Positions 35,654 through 43,911 of a stretch of DNA of 64,000 nucleotides are shown here, piece by piece. How positions within the stretch are numbered: the stretch's first letter is position 1; each line of letters begins with the position of its first letter. The notes under the pieces are model-generated. The model saw only the letters and a list, made by a program, of their open reading frames with translations. It had not been told where the DNA came from and did no database searches. Origin of the DNA: an uncultured Clostridia bacterium (GTDB taxonomy: Bacteria; Bacillota; Clostridia; Christensenellales; Borkfalkiaceae); contig CAMUBY010000002.1 of the NCBI GenBank assembly GCA_947087265.1, positions 204,842 to 268,841 on the forward strand, read 5' to 3'. The position numbers and the translations under genes are program-made.

Positions 35654-38581
35654 ATGGCAAAGTTATTGGGAATCGACGTCGGCTCGACCACGGTGAAAGT
35701 GTGTGTTATCGATGAAGAGGGAAAGGTGCTTTATACCTCTTACGAACGGCACTTTTCCCGCGTGAAGGAATGCGTAACGGCGGAACTGAACAAGGTCCGC
35801 CCTTTTGGCACACAATTCAAAACGTGTATTACGGGTTCGGCAGGGCTCGGCATTGCACAGCGCGGTAAAATTCCCTTTGTGCAGGAAGTTCAGTCTGCCT
35901 ACGGTGCCATTAAAGCGTTTTATTCCGACGCGGACGCCGCTATCGAACTCGGCGGCGAAGACGCGAAAATTATTTTTATTACAGGCGGCATGGAACAGCG
36001 CATGAACGGAAGTTGCGCGGGCGGCACGGGCGCGTTCATCGACCAGATGGCGACTCTGCTCGATATTACGGTTGCCGAAATGGACGCCCTTGCACTTAAA
36101 GCGGAGAAAGTGTATCCCATTGCTTCCCGTTGCGGCGTGTTTGCAAAATCCGATATCCAGCCGCTTTTGAATCAGGGTGTGAGCAAGGCGGATATTTCCG
36201 CTTCCATTTTTCAGGCAGTTGTCGACCAAACCGTTTCGGGACTTGCGCAGGGGCGGCGAATCAAAGGGAAAGTATTGTTCCTCGGCGGACCCTTGCATTT
36301 TTTGAAAGCGCTTCGGAAAGCTTTTCAAACCACCCTCAATTTAGACGACGAACACGCCGTATTCCCCGAAAATGCGCCTTGCTTTATGGCAATCGGCGCG
36401 GCAATGTATGCGGAAAGCTCCAAAGAGGAGAGCATCGACGAAATACTTTCACGGCTCTCATCGGTCAGTGACGCTTCCGAAATTTCGGTCGGTCAGCCGC
36501 TGTTTGCAAACAGAAAAGAATACGACGAATTTGTCGCGCGCCATAAACGGAGTGATTTGCAATTCGAAGATATTTATAAATACAAGGGCGACGCTTACCT
36601 CGGAATCGATTCTGGCTCGACAACGACCAAGCTCATGCTGATTACGCCCGAATGTAAAATTTTGTATTCCCACTATCAGTCAAATAACGGTCAGCCGCTC
36701 GACATTGTAGCGGCGAAAATCCGCGAAATTTACGGACTGATTCAAGACCGTATCACCATCCGCGGTGCGTGCGTCACGGGCTACGGCGAGGATATGATGC
36801 GTGCCGCGCTGAAAATCGATTTCGGCATAGTGGAAACAATGGCGCACTTTAAGGCGGCACTGCACTTTAATCCCGAAGTGGATTTCATTATCGATATCGG
36901 CGGACAGGACATTAAATGCTTTAAGGTGAAAAATCACGCCATCGATTCGATTATGCTCAACGAGGCCTGTTCGTCCGGCTGCGGTTCGTTTATCCAGACG
37001 TTTGCAAAAGCGATGGGCATGGAAATTGAGGAGTTTTCAAAACTCGGTTTATTTGCAACCCGTCCCGTGGAACTCGGTTCGCGTTGTACGGTGTTTATGA
37101 ACAGTTCCGTAAAACAAGCTCAGAAAGAGGGCGCAAGTGTGGAGGATATCTCCGCAGGGCTTTCGTCGTCCATTGTCAAGAACGCCATTTATAAGGTCAT
37201 TCGTGCGCGTACGCCCGAGGAACTCGGCAACCATATCGTCGTGCAGGGCGGCACGTTTCTCAACGACGCGGTGCTGCGCTCTTTTGAAAAGGAAACGGGG
37301 AAGCAGGTTATCCGTCCTGCCATTGCAGGCTTGATGGGCGCGTTCGGCGCGGCGTTGTATGCCATGGAAAACACGGCGCAAGACGTTCTTATCAGTAAAC
37401 TGATGACGGAAGCGGAACTGCGTGCTTTTACATATTCTTCGCAGTCGGTGAACTGCCGCGGCTGTACGTCCAAATGCAATGTGAATATTCTCACGTTTTC
37501 GGACGGACGCAAATTCATTTCAGGCAACAAATGCGAACGCGGCGCAGGCATGAAAGTGCCCGAAAACCGCCCCGATATCTACGCGTATAAATATGAAAAA
37601 CTGTTAAGTATGCCCTCGAAACAGGCGGGTAAGCGCGGAAGGGTCGGCATTCCTCTGCAACTCGTAATGTACGAGCAACTTCCGCTTTGGACGGGCTTCT
37701 TTGAAACGTGCGGTTTCGAGGTGGTGCTTTCCGAAAAGAGTTCGCGCGAACTCTATTTCAAAGGTCAGCATACGGTGGCGAGCGATACCGCTTGCTATCC
37801 CGCGAAACTCATTCACGGGCATATCGAATCTCTCCTTGATAGCGGCGTTGATTTTATTTTCTATCCTTGCGAGAGTTACAACCTCAAACAAGAGGGCTCC
37901 GTCAATTATTATAACTGTCCCGTGGTTGCCTATTATCCCGAACTTCTGAAAGCGAACAACGAACGCCTCAATCAGGATAATTTCATCATGCCGTATATCA
38001 ACCCCAATCACGAGAAGAAGACGGCGCAGGCGATGTATGCGGCTTTGAAAAAGTATCGTGTTCCGATGTCCGTTATTAAACGCGGTTTGAAAGAGGGAAT
38101 GAGGCGTTTAGAGGAGTACCACGCAGACGTTGTAAAAGAGGGCAAAAAAATTCTTGCCGAGGCGGAAAAGGAAAATCTCAAAGTGGTGGTGCTTGCGGGA
38201 AGACCTTACCACGTCGACCCAGAAATCAACCACGGTATCAATAAACTGTTGTGTTCGCTCGGTTGTGCGGTGCTTTCCGAAGACGCCGTATTCGAGGAGA
38301 GCGATTATGTAAAAGTGGACGTTCTGAACCAATGGACGTACCACGCAAGACTGTACCGTGCGGCGGAGTACGCATCACGGCATAAAGACGTAAACCTCGT
38401 GCAACTCGTTTCCTTCGGTTGCGGTATCGACGCGATTACGACGGACGAAGTGCGCCACATATTAGAAACGAACGGAAAACTCTATACCCAAATCAAAATC
38501 GATGAAATCAACAATCTCGGCGTGGTGAAAATCCGACTGCGTTCCATGCTCGCCGCGATTGAAGAACAGAGCAGACTATGA
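35654..38581 (+). CDS. 2-hydroxyacyl-CoA dehydratase activase-like protein (two ATPase domains)
   Basis: This 975-residue protein has two BadF/BcrD/HgdC-type ASKHA ATPase domains in tandem. The first begins LGIDVGSTTVKVCVID (about 4-19), with NGSCAGGTGAF containing the first cluster-type Cys. The second begins LGIDSGSTTTKLML (about 315), with NEACSSGCGSFIQTF. A Cys-rich segment follows at about 597-620 (NCRGCTSKCNV, GNKCERGAG), and then the first half of the DUF2229-like region (AGRPYHVDPEINHGI). Characterised relatives are ATP-driven Fe-S activators of 2-hydroxyglutaryl-CoA dehydratase. The long two-ATPase form is widespread in Clostridia and its substrate is not established. Usually the downstream region is fused in one polypeptide of about 1400 residues; here it is a separate gene. 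Confidence 0.85.
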   Translation: MAKLLGIDVGSTTVKVCVIDEEGKVLYTSYERHFSRVKECVTAELNKVRPFGTQFKTCITGSAGLGIAQRGKIPFVQEVQSAYGAIKAFYSDADAAIELGGEDAKIIFITGGMEQRMNGSCAGGTGAFIDQMATLLDITVAEMDALALKAEKVYPIASRCGVFAKSDIQPLLNQGVSKADISASIFQAVVDQTVSGLAQGRRIKGKVLFLGGPLHFLKALRKAFQTTLNLDDEHAVFPENAPCFMAIGAAMYAESSKEESIDEILSRLSSVSDASEISVGQPLFANRKEYDEFVARHKRSDLQFEDIYKYKGDAYLGIDSGSTTTKLMLITPECKILYSHYQSNNGQPLDIVAAKIREIYGLIQDRITIRGACVTGYGEDMMRAALKIDFGIVETMAHFKAALHFNPEVDFIIDIGGQDIKCFKVKNHAIDSIMLNEACSSGCGSFIQTFAKAMGMEIEEFSKLGLFATRPVELGSRCTVFMNSSVKQAQKEGASVEDISAGLSSSIVKNAIYKVIRARTPEELGNHIVVQGGTFLNDAVLRSFEKETGKQVIRPAIAGLMGAFGAALYAMENTAQDVLISKLMTEAELRAFTYSSQSVNCRGCTSKCNVNILTFSDGRKFISGNKCERGAGMKVPENRPDIYAYKYEKLLSMPSKQAGKRGRVGIPLQLVMYEQLPLWTGFFETCGFEVVLSEKSSRELYFKGQHTVASDTACYPAKLIHGHIESLLDSGVDFIFYPCESYNLKQEGSVNYYNCPVVAYYPELLKANNERLNQDNFIMPYINPNHEKKTAQAMYAALKKYRVPMSVIKRGLKEGMRRLEEYHADVVKEGKKILAEAEKENLKVVVLAGRPYHVDPEINHGINKLLCSLGCAVLSEDAVFEESDYVKVDVLNQWTYHARLYRAAEYASRHKDVNLVQLVSFGCGIDAITTDEVRHILETNGKLYTQIKIDEINNLGVVKIRLRSMLAAIEEQSRL

Positions 38582-39852
38582 AACAAGAAAACAGAAAGAC
38601 GGTCGACTATACCGAAGATTATCCGCAGTTTACGCCCGAAATGAGGAAGGATTACACCATTTTGGTGCCCGATATGCTTCCTTATCATTTCGAGATATTT
38701 TTGCATATCATAAACCGCGAAGGTTACAAAACGGAACTTCTCCATAATAACGGGCGCGCGGTCATCGACGAGGGCTTGAAGCACGTTCATAACGACACTT
38801 GTTTCCCTGCGCTGTGCGTTATCGGGCAGTATCTCGACGCGCTTAAAAGCGGAAAATACGACGTAAACAAGACGGCGGTTTTAATTACGCAGACGGGCGG
38901 CGGCTGCCGTGCGAGTAACTATCTGCCGCTCATCAGACGTGCGCTCAAAGCAGAGTTTCCGAACGTCCCCGTGCTCTCGCTCAATTTCGCGGGGTTGGAA
39001 AAAGGGAACACGCTGCAACTGAATTTGAAACTCCTTGCGAAATTCGGCTACGCAATGTTTTACGGCGATTTGATTATGTACTGCTTCAACCAGACGAAGC
39101 CGTACGAAATCAACGAAGGGGATACGGCGCGGGTGCGCGAAGAATGCGTCAAAGATATCAAGCGCATTTTCGACGAAGGAAAATATAAACGGTATTTGCG
39201 CGTGGCACAGTCGATTTTAGATGCGTTTGCCTCCGTTCGCATCAGTAAGGAAGAAAAAGTGAAAGTGGGAATCGTCGGGGAAATTTACGTGAAATATTCT
39301 CCGCTCGGCAACTCGCATCTGGAAGAATTTTTGCTTTCCGAACAGTGCGAACCGGTGGTGCCTGCGCTTCTTGACTTTATTTTATACTGTTTAACCAATT
39401 CGCTCAACGATGCAAAGCGGTACGGGGTCAACACCAAAGGACGGCTGTTGTTCAAATTCGGATATCGCTGGTTGTATAAGAGGCAGAAGAAACTCATCGC
39501 GCTCATGCAAAAGCAAGGCGGATTCGAGCCTTTCCATGACTTTGAACACTTGAAAGCCTGCGGCGATAAGGTGATTGACCAGGGCGTGAAGATGGGCGAG
39601 GGTTGGTTAATTCCCGCCGAGATGGTCGCGCTTGCCGAATCGGGCACGGATAATATCGTCTGCGCGCAGCCTTTCGGTTGCCTGCCCAATCACATTGCGG
39701 GTAAGGGCGCGGCGCGTATGGTAAAAACGGTTTGCCCGAACGCGAACATTGTGCCTGTCGATTACGACCCGTCCGCCACGCGCGTCAATCAGGAAAACCG
39801 CATTAAACTGATGATTTCCACCGCAAGGGAAAATCTGAAAGCGAAACAGTGA
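38578..39852 (+). CDS. second half of the activase-like system (2-hydroxyacyl-CoA dehydratase D-like)
   Basis: This 424-residue product has an ATG at 38578 overlapping the upstream TGA by 4 bases in another frame. It contains the C-terminal part normally fused to the two-ATPase protein. Visible blocks are HNDTCFPALCVIGQY (Cys), QTGGGCRASNYLPLIRRAL (Cys), GEIYVKYSPLGNSHLEEFL, and CAQPFGCLPNHIAGKGA with two Cys. The conserved cysteines resemble those of the HgdB/HgdA dehydratase subunits that carry a [4Fe-4S] cluster. With the upstream gene it should form one complex. The reaction is unknown. Confidence 0.8.
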   Translation: MKQENRKTVDYTEDYPQFTPEMRKDYTILVPDMLPYHFEIFLHIINREGYKTELLHNNGRAVIDEGLKHVHNDTCFPALCVIGQYLDALKSGKYDVNKTAVLITQTGGGCRASNYLPLIRRALKAEFPNVPVLSLNFAGLEKGNTLQLNLKLLAKFGYAMFYGDLIMYCFNQTKPYEINEGDTARVREECVKDIKRIFDEGKYKRYLRVAQSILDAFASVRISKEEKVKVGIVGEIYVKYSPLGNSHLEEFLLSEQCEPVVPALLDFILYCLTNSLNDAKRYGVNTKGRLLFKFGYRWLYKRQKKLIALMQKQGGFEPFHDFEHLKACGDKVIDQGVKMGEGWLIPAEMVALAESGTDNIVCAQPFGCLPNHIAGKGAARMVKTVCPNANIVPVDYDPSATRVNQENRIKLMISTARENLKAKQ

Positions 39853-39865
39853 ATTGATAGCAACA

Positions 39866-39902
39866 AACCGCCCTGCATATATATGCGAGGCGGCTTTTTT
39901 AT
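39866..39902 (+). terminator. terminator of the activase-like operon
   Basis: CCGCC (39868-39872) pairs with GGCGG (39889-39893), with an inner GCAT/ATGC stem, then CTTTTTTATA. Confidence 0.8.
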
Positions 39903-39925
39903 ATTTGAGCGATATTTTTTCACGG

Positions 39926-40303
39926 TTAAAAAATATTTTCTAATGCGGGGCTGTAAGTTTCGGGCAGACAGGAACATAAGTGAATTAAAATTTCGAGGTT
40001 GGCAAGCGCGTAAGAATACTCCTTTTCGCCGATGAGACGTACGGTTTCCGACATATAGTCGTCGATTCTCGAAACGTCGTTGTGCGGAATCCAAACGTGC
40101 AGGTGTTCTTTCCGTTCTTCCCACGAAGTTTGTACTGCTTTCGCGTCCTCGATGTTTGCCGTTTCGTTTTCCGTTTTCAAATAAAGCGTATGAAGCTCTT
40201 TTCCGAAACTGTCGAATTGTTCGGAAACATAATAGCATTCAAAGATTGCCGCCCCGATTAGGAGGGCGATTGCCGTTAAAATTGCCGCAATTGATTTTAC
40301 CAT
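39926..40303 (-). CDS. DUF4363-like membrane-anchored protein
   Basis: This 125-residue protein has one N-terminal hydrophobic helix (about 4-24, SIAAILTAIALLIGAAIFECYY), a helical extracytoplasmic domain, and SYALANLEILIHLCSCLPETYS near the end. This pattern matches the DUF4363 family that commonly follows a DUF421 gene in Firmicutes. It overlaps that gene by 7 bases. Its function is unknown. Both may belong to sporulation or envelope physiology, but nothing here proves it. Confidence 0.7.
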   Translation of the reverse strand: MVKSIAAILTAIALLIGAAIFECYYVSEQFDSFGKELHTLYLKTENETANIEDAKAVQTSWEERKEHLHVWIPHNDVSRIDDYMSETVRLIGEKEYSYALANLEILIHLCSCLPETYSPALENIF

Positions 40304-40986
40304 GTTTTTCCCTCGGGATAATTAACGGTGAAGGTACGGAACTTTTCGTTCTTTACCTGCAAGTATAATTTTCCCGTGCCGTCTGCGGTGAGTACGAGCA
40401 CCTTTTTCTCGCTTTTTACACCCTGTTCTTTTAGGATACCGTCAAAAAATTCTTTTTCCAGACCCGTAATTCCGAGATTCTTTTTATCGTATTTGCCGTT
40501 ATCGATTATGACGAGCGGCAGGGAGGTCTGTGTTTTTTCGTAGTCCTGCTTGGGGAGCGCCGAAAACATACCGTTCGATTCATAGATCGCGTAATCGATG
40601 CTGTCGAGCGAGAAATAACCTGCCGTCCGTAGCGATTCGATGAGGTCGGATACGTCGAGATTGTTGCGCTTCAACTGGTAGTCGTCAATTCCGTTCTTGT
40701 TCACGACAACGCTCGGTTTGCCGCTGATGAGCGATTTCAAGGGTTTGACTTTCAAATCCAACAGCGTCATGATTTCATGCAGGACGAAAATAGTCAGCAC
40801 GGCGACGATACCGTAAAGCAGGGGAATAGAGGCGTCCGCCATGGGAATGCAGGCGAGGTCTGCAATCACGAGCGTAATAATCAATTCGAACGGCTGCATT
40901 TCTCCGATTTGCCGTTTTCCCATCAATCGCATAATAATTAAAAGCGCAACGAAAATAATCGCCGTGCGTATCATGACGAGTACCAT
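40297..40986 (-). CDS. DUF421 membrane protein (YetF-like)
   Basis: I chose the ATG at 40986 (MVLVMIRTAIIFVALL), giving 229 residues, close to Bacillus YetF. A longer open frame to 41115 would add an atypical N-terminus crossing the opposite-strand riboswitch promoter. Three helices are visible (about 5-20, 38-55, 60-78), with the family motif RLMGKRQIGEMQPFELIITLVIADLA. The soluble half contains GKPSVVVNKNGIDDYQLKRNNLDVSDLIESLRTAGYFSLDSIDYAIYESNG, the DUF421 core. The role is unknown. It is divergent from the folate-transporter gene. Confidence 0.82.
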   Translation of the reverse strand: MVLVMIRTAIIFVALLIIMRLMGKRQIGEMQPFELIITLVIADLACIPMADASIPLLYGIVAVLTIFVLHEIMTLLDLKVKPLKSLISGKPSVVVNKNGIDDYQLKRNNLDVSDLIESLRTAGYFSLDSIDYAIYESNGMFSALPKQDYEKTQTSLPLVIIDNGKYDKKNLGITGLEKEFFDGILKEQGVKSEKKVLVLTADGTGKLYLQVKNEKFRTFTVNYPEGKTW

Positions 40987-41028
40987 AATAAAAGTATTTT
41001 GATTTTGTCGGAAAACTATGTAATTTTC

Positions 41029-41057
41029 TTGCTTTTTTCGCACAAGTCGTATATAAT
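41029..41057 (+). promoter_or_regulatory. promoter of the folate-transporter transcript
   Basis: TTGCTT (41029-41034), a 17-bp spacer and TATAAT (41052-41057). The predicted start at about 41064 coincides with the 5' edge of the riboswitch. Confidence 0.8.
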
Positions 41058-41063
41058 AAAAAC

Positions 41064-41155
41064 AGAAGAGTAGCCAAGGCGCGTTAAGTGTTGCGAAACG
41101 GGACGTTGTTCGCAAACGAAAGGGGGTTCCCTGCGGTGCCGCGGCGCGTCCGCTC
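41064..41155 (+). promoter_or_regulatory. tetrahydrofolate (THF) riboswitch aptamer
   Basis: The leader follows the THF riboswitch consensus in order: GAGTAG (41068-41073), GCGTTAAGTGT (41081-41091), CGGGACGTTG (41099-41108), ACGAA (41116-41120), TGCGGTG (41132-41138) and GCGTCCGCTC (41146-41155). The helix-forming arms GCGAA/TTCGC (41093-41097, 41109-41113) flank the conserved GGGA. The downstream gene encodes a FolT-like transporter, the usual target of this riboswitch class. It should switch off the gene when reduced folates are abundant. Confidence 0.88.
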
Positions 41156-41197
41156 GCTATGCGTTTTCCGGCTTATGCCCCAAAGCGCAACCGTTCG

Positions 41198-41224
41198 GAC
41201 CTCTCACTTTCGGGAGGTTTTTTT
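41198..41224 (+). terminator. riboswitch expression platform: terminator containing the SD
   Basis: ACCTC (41199-41203) pairs with GAGGT (41214-41218), followed by seven T. GGGAGG (41212-41217) is also the SD of the ATG at 41227, so the hairpin can stop transcription and hide the ribosome-binding site. Confidence 0.75.
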
Positions 41225-41226
41225 AT

Positions 41227-41892
41227 ATGTCTGAAATGACGCAAACAACTGCGGTGAAAGCCGCACCGCTCTGGAAACGCATTCTGTTTTCCAACGTACT
41301 GGCCGAAAAGTCGGTTGCGGGAAGAATCGCCTACATGGGCGTGATTGCGGCGCTGTGTATCGTGACGAATATGTTTGAAATCAAATTCGCCACCACGCAA
41401 TTTTCGTTTACGGTGTTTTCTTCCATTTTAGCGGGCATTTTAATCGGTCCGCTGTTCGGGTTCTGCGCCGTATTTCTGGGCGACGCCATGGGCTATCTCT
41501 ATAACAGCATGGGATATCCCTACTACTGGTGGGTGGCGCTCTCCTGTGCCGCGATGGCTTTGGTAGCGGGTTTTCTGATGAATCTGCCCATGAAATTCAA
41601 GGGCGCGGTGTATGTGAAACTTGCGGTTATTTCTCTGCTAACGTTGTTTGTGTGCTCGGTGGGCATTAATACGACGGGGATGTATTATATCGGGCTGAAC
41701 ATCTATTTTCCGAAAGACGTGCAGAACGCGATTGCCGAACGCTTCGGCGGAGAATTTAATTTTTGGATTTATTGCGTTATCCGCTATTTCATTCTCGGGC
41801 AGATATATAACAGTCTTCTCAATTATGCGTTGCTGTTTGCCGCCGTGCCGCTGCTCAATGCCGTGAAGCCGCTCAAACTCAAAATTAAATAA
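41227..41892 (+). CDS. folT: ECF transporter S component, folate-specific (FolT-like)
   Basis: This 221-residue membrane protein has six hydrophobic helices after a 25-residue cytoplasmic N-terminus. RIAYMGVIAALCIVTNMF carries the small-residue face used to dock the ECF T component. The loop FGFCAVFLGDAMGYLYNSMG and the region PYYWW are typical of the folate family of S components. It captures folate at the cell surface and needs the shared EcfA/A'/T module encoded elsewhere. The THF riboswitch in its leader supports folate as the substrate. A terminator follows immediately. Confidence 0.87.
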   Translation: MSEMTQTTAVKAAPLWKRILFSNVLAEKSVAGRIAYMGVIAALCIVTNMFEIKFATTQFSFTVFSSILAGILIGPLFGFCAVFLGDAMGYLYNSMGYPYYWWVALSCAAMALVAGFLMNLPMKFKGAVYVKLAVISLLTLFVCSVGINTTGMYYIGLNIYFPKDVQNAIAERFGGEFNFWIYCVIRYFILGQIYNSLLNYALLFAAVPLLNAVKPLKLKIK

Positions 41893-41911
41893 TCATGAAA
41901 ATTTATCAACG

Positions 41912-41940
41912 GTCAACCGCTTGCGGTTGACTTTTGTTTT
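41912..41940 (+). terminator. terminator of folT
   Basis: GTCAACCGC (41912-41920) and GCGGTTGAC (41923-41931) form a perfect 9-bp stem followed by TTTTGTTTTTT. Its 3' arm contains the -35 box of the next promoter. Confidence 0.85.
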
Positions 41941-41955
41941 TTGCAAGTGTATAAT
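41927..41955 (+). promoter_or_regulatory. promoter of the lgt operon
   Basis: TTGACT (41927-41932), a 17-bp spacer and TATAAT (41950-41955). The -35 overlaps the folT terminator stem. Confidence 0.75.
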
Positions 41956-41988
41956 AAAAACATTCAAGATTATGAAGGGGGGTCGAAT

Positions 41989-43314
41989 ATGGGCGCAATG
42001 CTACTCGCAAGCAATCCGCAGTGGGGCTTGGCGGCGGACGGAAAAGGCTTTTGCGTTTTCGGCTTTGAAATTTACTTTTACGCCGTTTTTATCGTGGTGG
42101 GCATGGTTGCGGCGGCGGCGCTTTCCGCACTCCTCATGAAGCGGCGGAATTTATCTCCCGATTTGATTTTTTTACTGTTCATCGTCTGTATTCCTTCTGC
42201 CATTATCGGCGCACGGTTGTTCTCGTGCATTACCGACCCTAATCTCGGCATCCAACGTTTTTTCGATTTCCGCGACGGCGGTCTTTCCATTATCGGCGGT
42301 GTGGTTGCAGGCGTTACCGCAGGTCTTGTGGTTTGCGTTGTCAAAAAGGTGAATTTCCTGCGCGCGGCGGATTGTGTTGTCATCAATATTTTGTTTGCGC
42401 AGGCATTGGGTCGTTGGGGTAATTTCTTCAACGCCGAAGTGTATGGCGGCGTGGTGACTGACCCTTCCATGCAGTGGTTTCCGCTCGCGGTTCCGATTGC
42501 ACCTGGAATGTCCGGCATCGATTCGTTCGGTGCGGCAAACGTGACCTGGCATTACGCATTTTTCTTTTATGAAATGCTTGCTAATTTAGTCGGGTGGGCA
42601 CTGCTCTTCTCGGCGGCTTGGTACTGGAAAAAGAAACCTAACGGCGTGTTTACCTGCGCCTATTTTGTCTGGTACGGTATCGTGCGTACGATTATGGAAC
42701 CTCTGCGCGACCCGAGTTATATTCTCGGTCATAAAGTACCCGCGTCACTTGTCATGTCGATTCTGTTTATTGTGCTCGGCGTTGCATGTATCGGCTTGTT
42801 GCTCTTCCTCAATTACAGAAAGGAAGGTGCGCTCATCGGCAGTAAGAAAGGCGACCCCTGCGGCATTACCGAATATCTTTCGCCGAATAAAGACGAACAG
42901 CCCTATTTTTCCAAAATCAATATGTTCGGCGCGAACTATCCGCCCAAACCCTCGAAAGAAGAGTTGAAGCGTTTGAAAGAGGAGAAAAAAGCGCAACGGG
43001 CGGCGGAAAAACAGGCGGAAGAAGCGGAACACGCAGAAGAGGACGGGCAGACAGTTACGGCGGAAATTCCCGAACGGACGGAACCGCATGAAGAAGCAAA
43101 ACTGCAAACAGAGGAACCGCAGGCGGCGGCACAACCTGTAGCCGAGGCGGTGCAGCAAACGGAAACTAAACAGGAGTCGCCGAAAAAAACGGCAAAACCC
43201 AAACAGGCGGGCGGGAAAACCGCGCCGTCCGGTACGGCAAAGCCGAAATCAAAGCAAAGCGCCGCAAAAACCGGACAGACGAATCAAAGGAATAAACCGC
43301 CCAAAAAAGACTAA
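41989..43314 (+). CDS. lgt: prolipoprotein diacylglyceryl transferase with long C-terminal tail
   Basis: The product is 441 residues from the ATG at 41989 (SD AAGGGGGG). Lgt moves a diacylglycerol from phosphatidylglycerol to the Cys of prolipoproteins. The membrane core (about 1-285, seven helices) has the signature GRWGNFFNAEVYGG (about 142-155), the FFFYEMLANLVGW segment, and the YGIVRTIMEPLRDP region with the conserved Arg. After residue 300 there is an extra cytoplasmic tail of about 140 residues rich in Glu, Ala, Lys, Pro and Gln (EEKKAQRAAEKQAEEAEHA, later KPKQAGGKTAPSG). Standard Lgt proteins end near 270-290, so this tail is unusual and probably disordered. lspA lies downstream in the same operon. 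Confidence 0.9.
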   Translation: MGAMLLASNPQWGLAADGKGFCVFGFEIYFYAVFIVVGMVAAAALSALLMKRRNLSPDLIFLLFIVCIPSAIIGARLFSCITDPNLGIQRFFDFRDGGLSIIGGVVAGVTAGLVVCVVKKVNFLRAADCVVINILFAQALGRWGNFFNAEVYGGVVTDPSMQWFPLAVPIAPGMSGIDSFGAANVTWHYAFFFYEMLANLVGWALLFSAAWYWKKKPNGVFTCAYFVWYGIVRTIMEPLRDPSYILGHKVPASLVMSILFIVLGVACIGLLLFLNYRKEGALIGSKKGDPCGITEYLSPNKDEQPYFSKINMFGANYPPKPSKEELKRLKEEKKAQRAAEKQAEEAEHAEEDGQTVTAEIPERTEPHEEAKLQTEEPQAAAQPVAEAVQQTETKQESPKKTAKPKQAGGKTAPSGTAKPKSKQSAAKTGQTNQRNKPPKKD

Positions 43315-43440
43315 CGAAAGACGGCGCTTGCAAGCGTTGCAGAAATCAAGTATAAGCGGCAGGACAAGCCGCATAATTATAAGACAGAATGATTTTTCGA
43401 TTGTCCGTGTAAGCGCGGTGCATCGGAAAGGGAGAACAGC

Positions 43441-43911
43441 GTGCTGGGTTTATATACCAATAAAGACGTACAAAAGCTGGTTCGTCGGCTTCGCGACGAA
43501 TATGATGCAGTAATAAGACGGCAAATAGAAGTATTGGCGGAAATGAAAGAACAGAACCGCATTCTTCTCGCACGCGTTTCCGAATTGGAACTGGAGCGGA
43601 ACAGCGTATCCGACGCAATCGTACACGCGGTTGCGGAGGGAGAACGCATCAAGCGTGAAAGCGCAATGGAAGCGGAAAACGAGCGGAAGGAACTTGCGCT
43701 TCTCGCCGAGAAGTGTCGTATCCTCGGAAACGAACAGCCTGATACTTCCGACGAAGCGGCGTACTCGGAATTTTTACATAAATTGCACGAAGCGCTAGAC
43801 CAAAACGAAGGTCAGTCGTTCAATATGGAAGACGTCCTTTCACCCAAAGAACCGCTCAATCTCCAACAACTTTGCATGGATTTGGGGCTTATGGAGGAAG
43901 AAACCGAATGA
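43441..43911 (+). CDS. coiled-coil protein, possibly DivIVA-like
   Basis: This 156-residue protein starts with GTG at 43441 behind GGGAG. Residues 8-90 form a continuous charged coiled coil (VRRLRDEYDAVIRRQIEVLAEM, AIVHAVAEGERIKRESAMEA), with the alanine/glutamate pattern of DivIVA-type scaffolds. The last 40 residues are acidic. It lacks the DivIVA membrane-binding N-terminus, so that relation is tentative. It overlaps lspA by 4 bases and follows lgt, which places it among lipoprotein maturation genes. The 126-base gap before it holds only a small GCGGC/GCCGC hairpin (43353-43369). Confidence 0.6.
   Translation: MLGLYTNKDVQKLVRRLRDEYDAVIRRQIEVLAEMKEQNRILLARVSELELERNSVSDAIVHAVAEGERIKRESAMEAENERKELALLAEKCRILGNEQPDTSDEAAYSEFLHKLHEALDQNEGQSFNMEDVLSPKEPLNLQQLCMDLGLMEEETE

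Noticed and set aside
40987..41115. N-terminal extension of the DUF421 protein
   Set aside because: It would add 43 residues unlike the family and would run through the promoter of the opposite riboswitch transcript.
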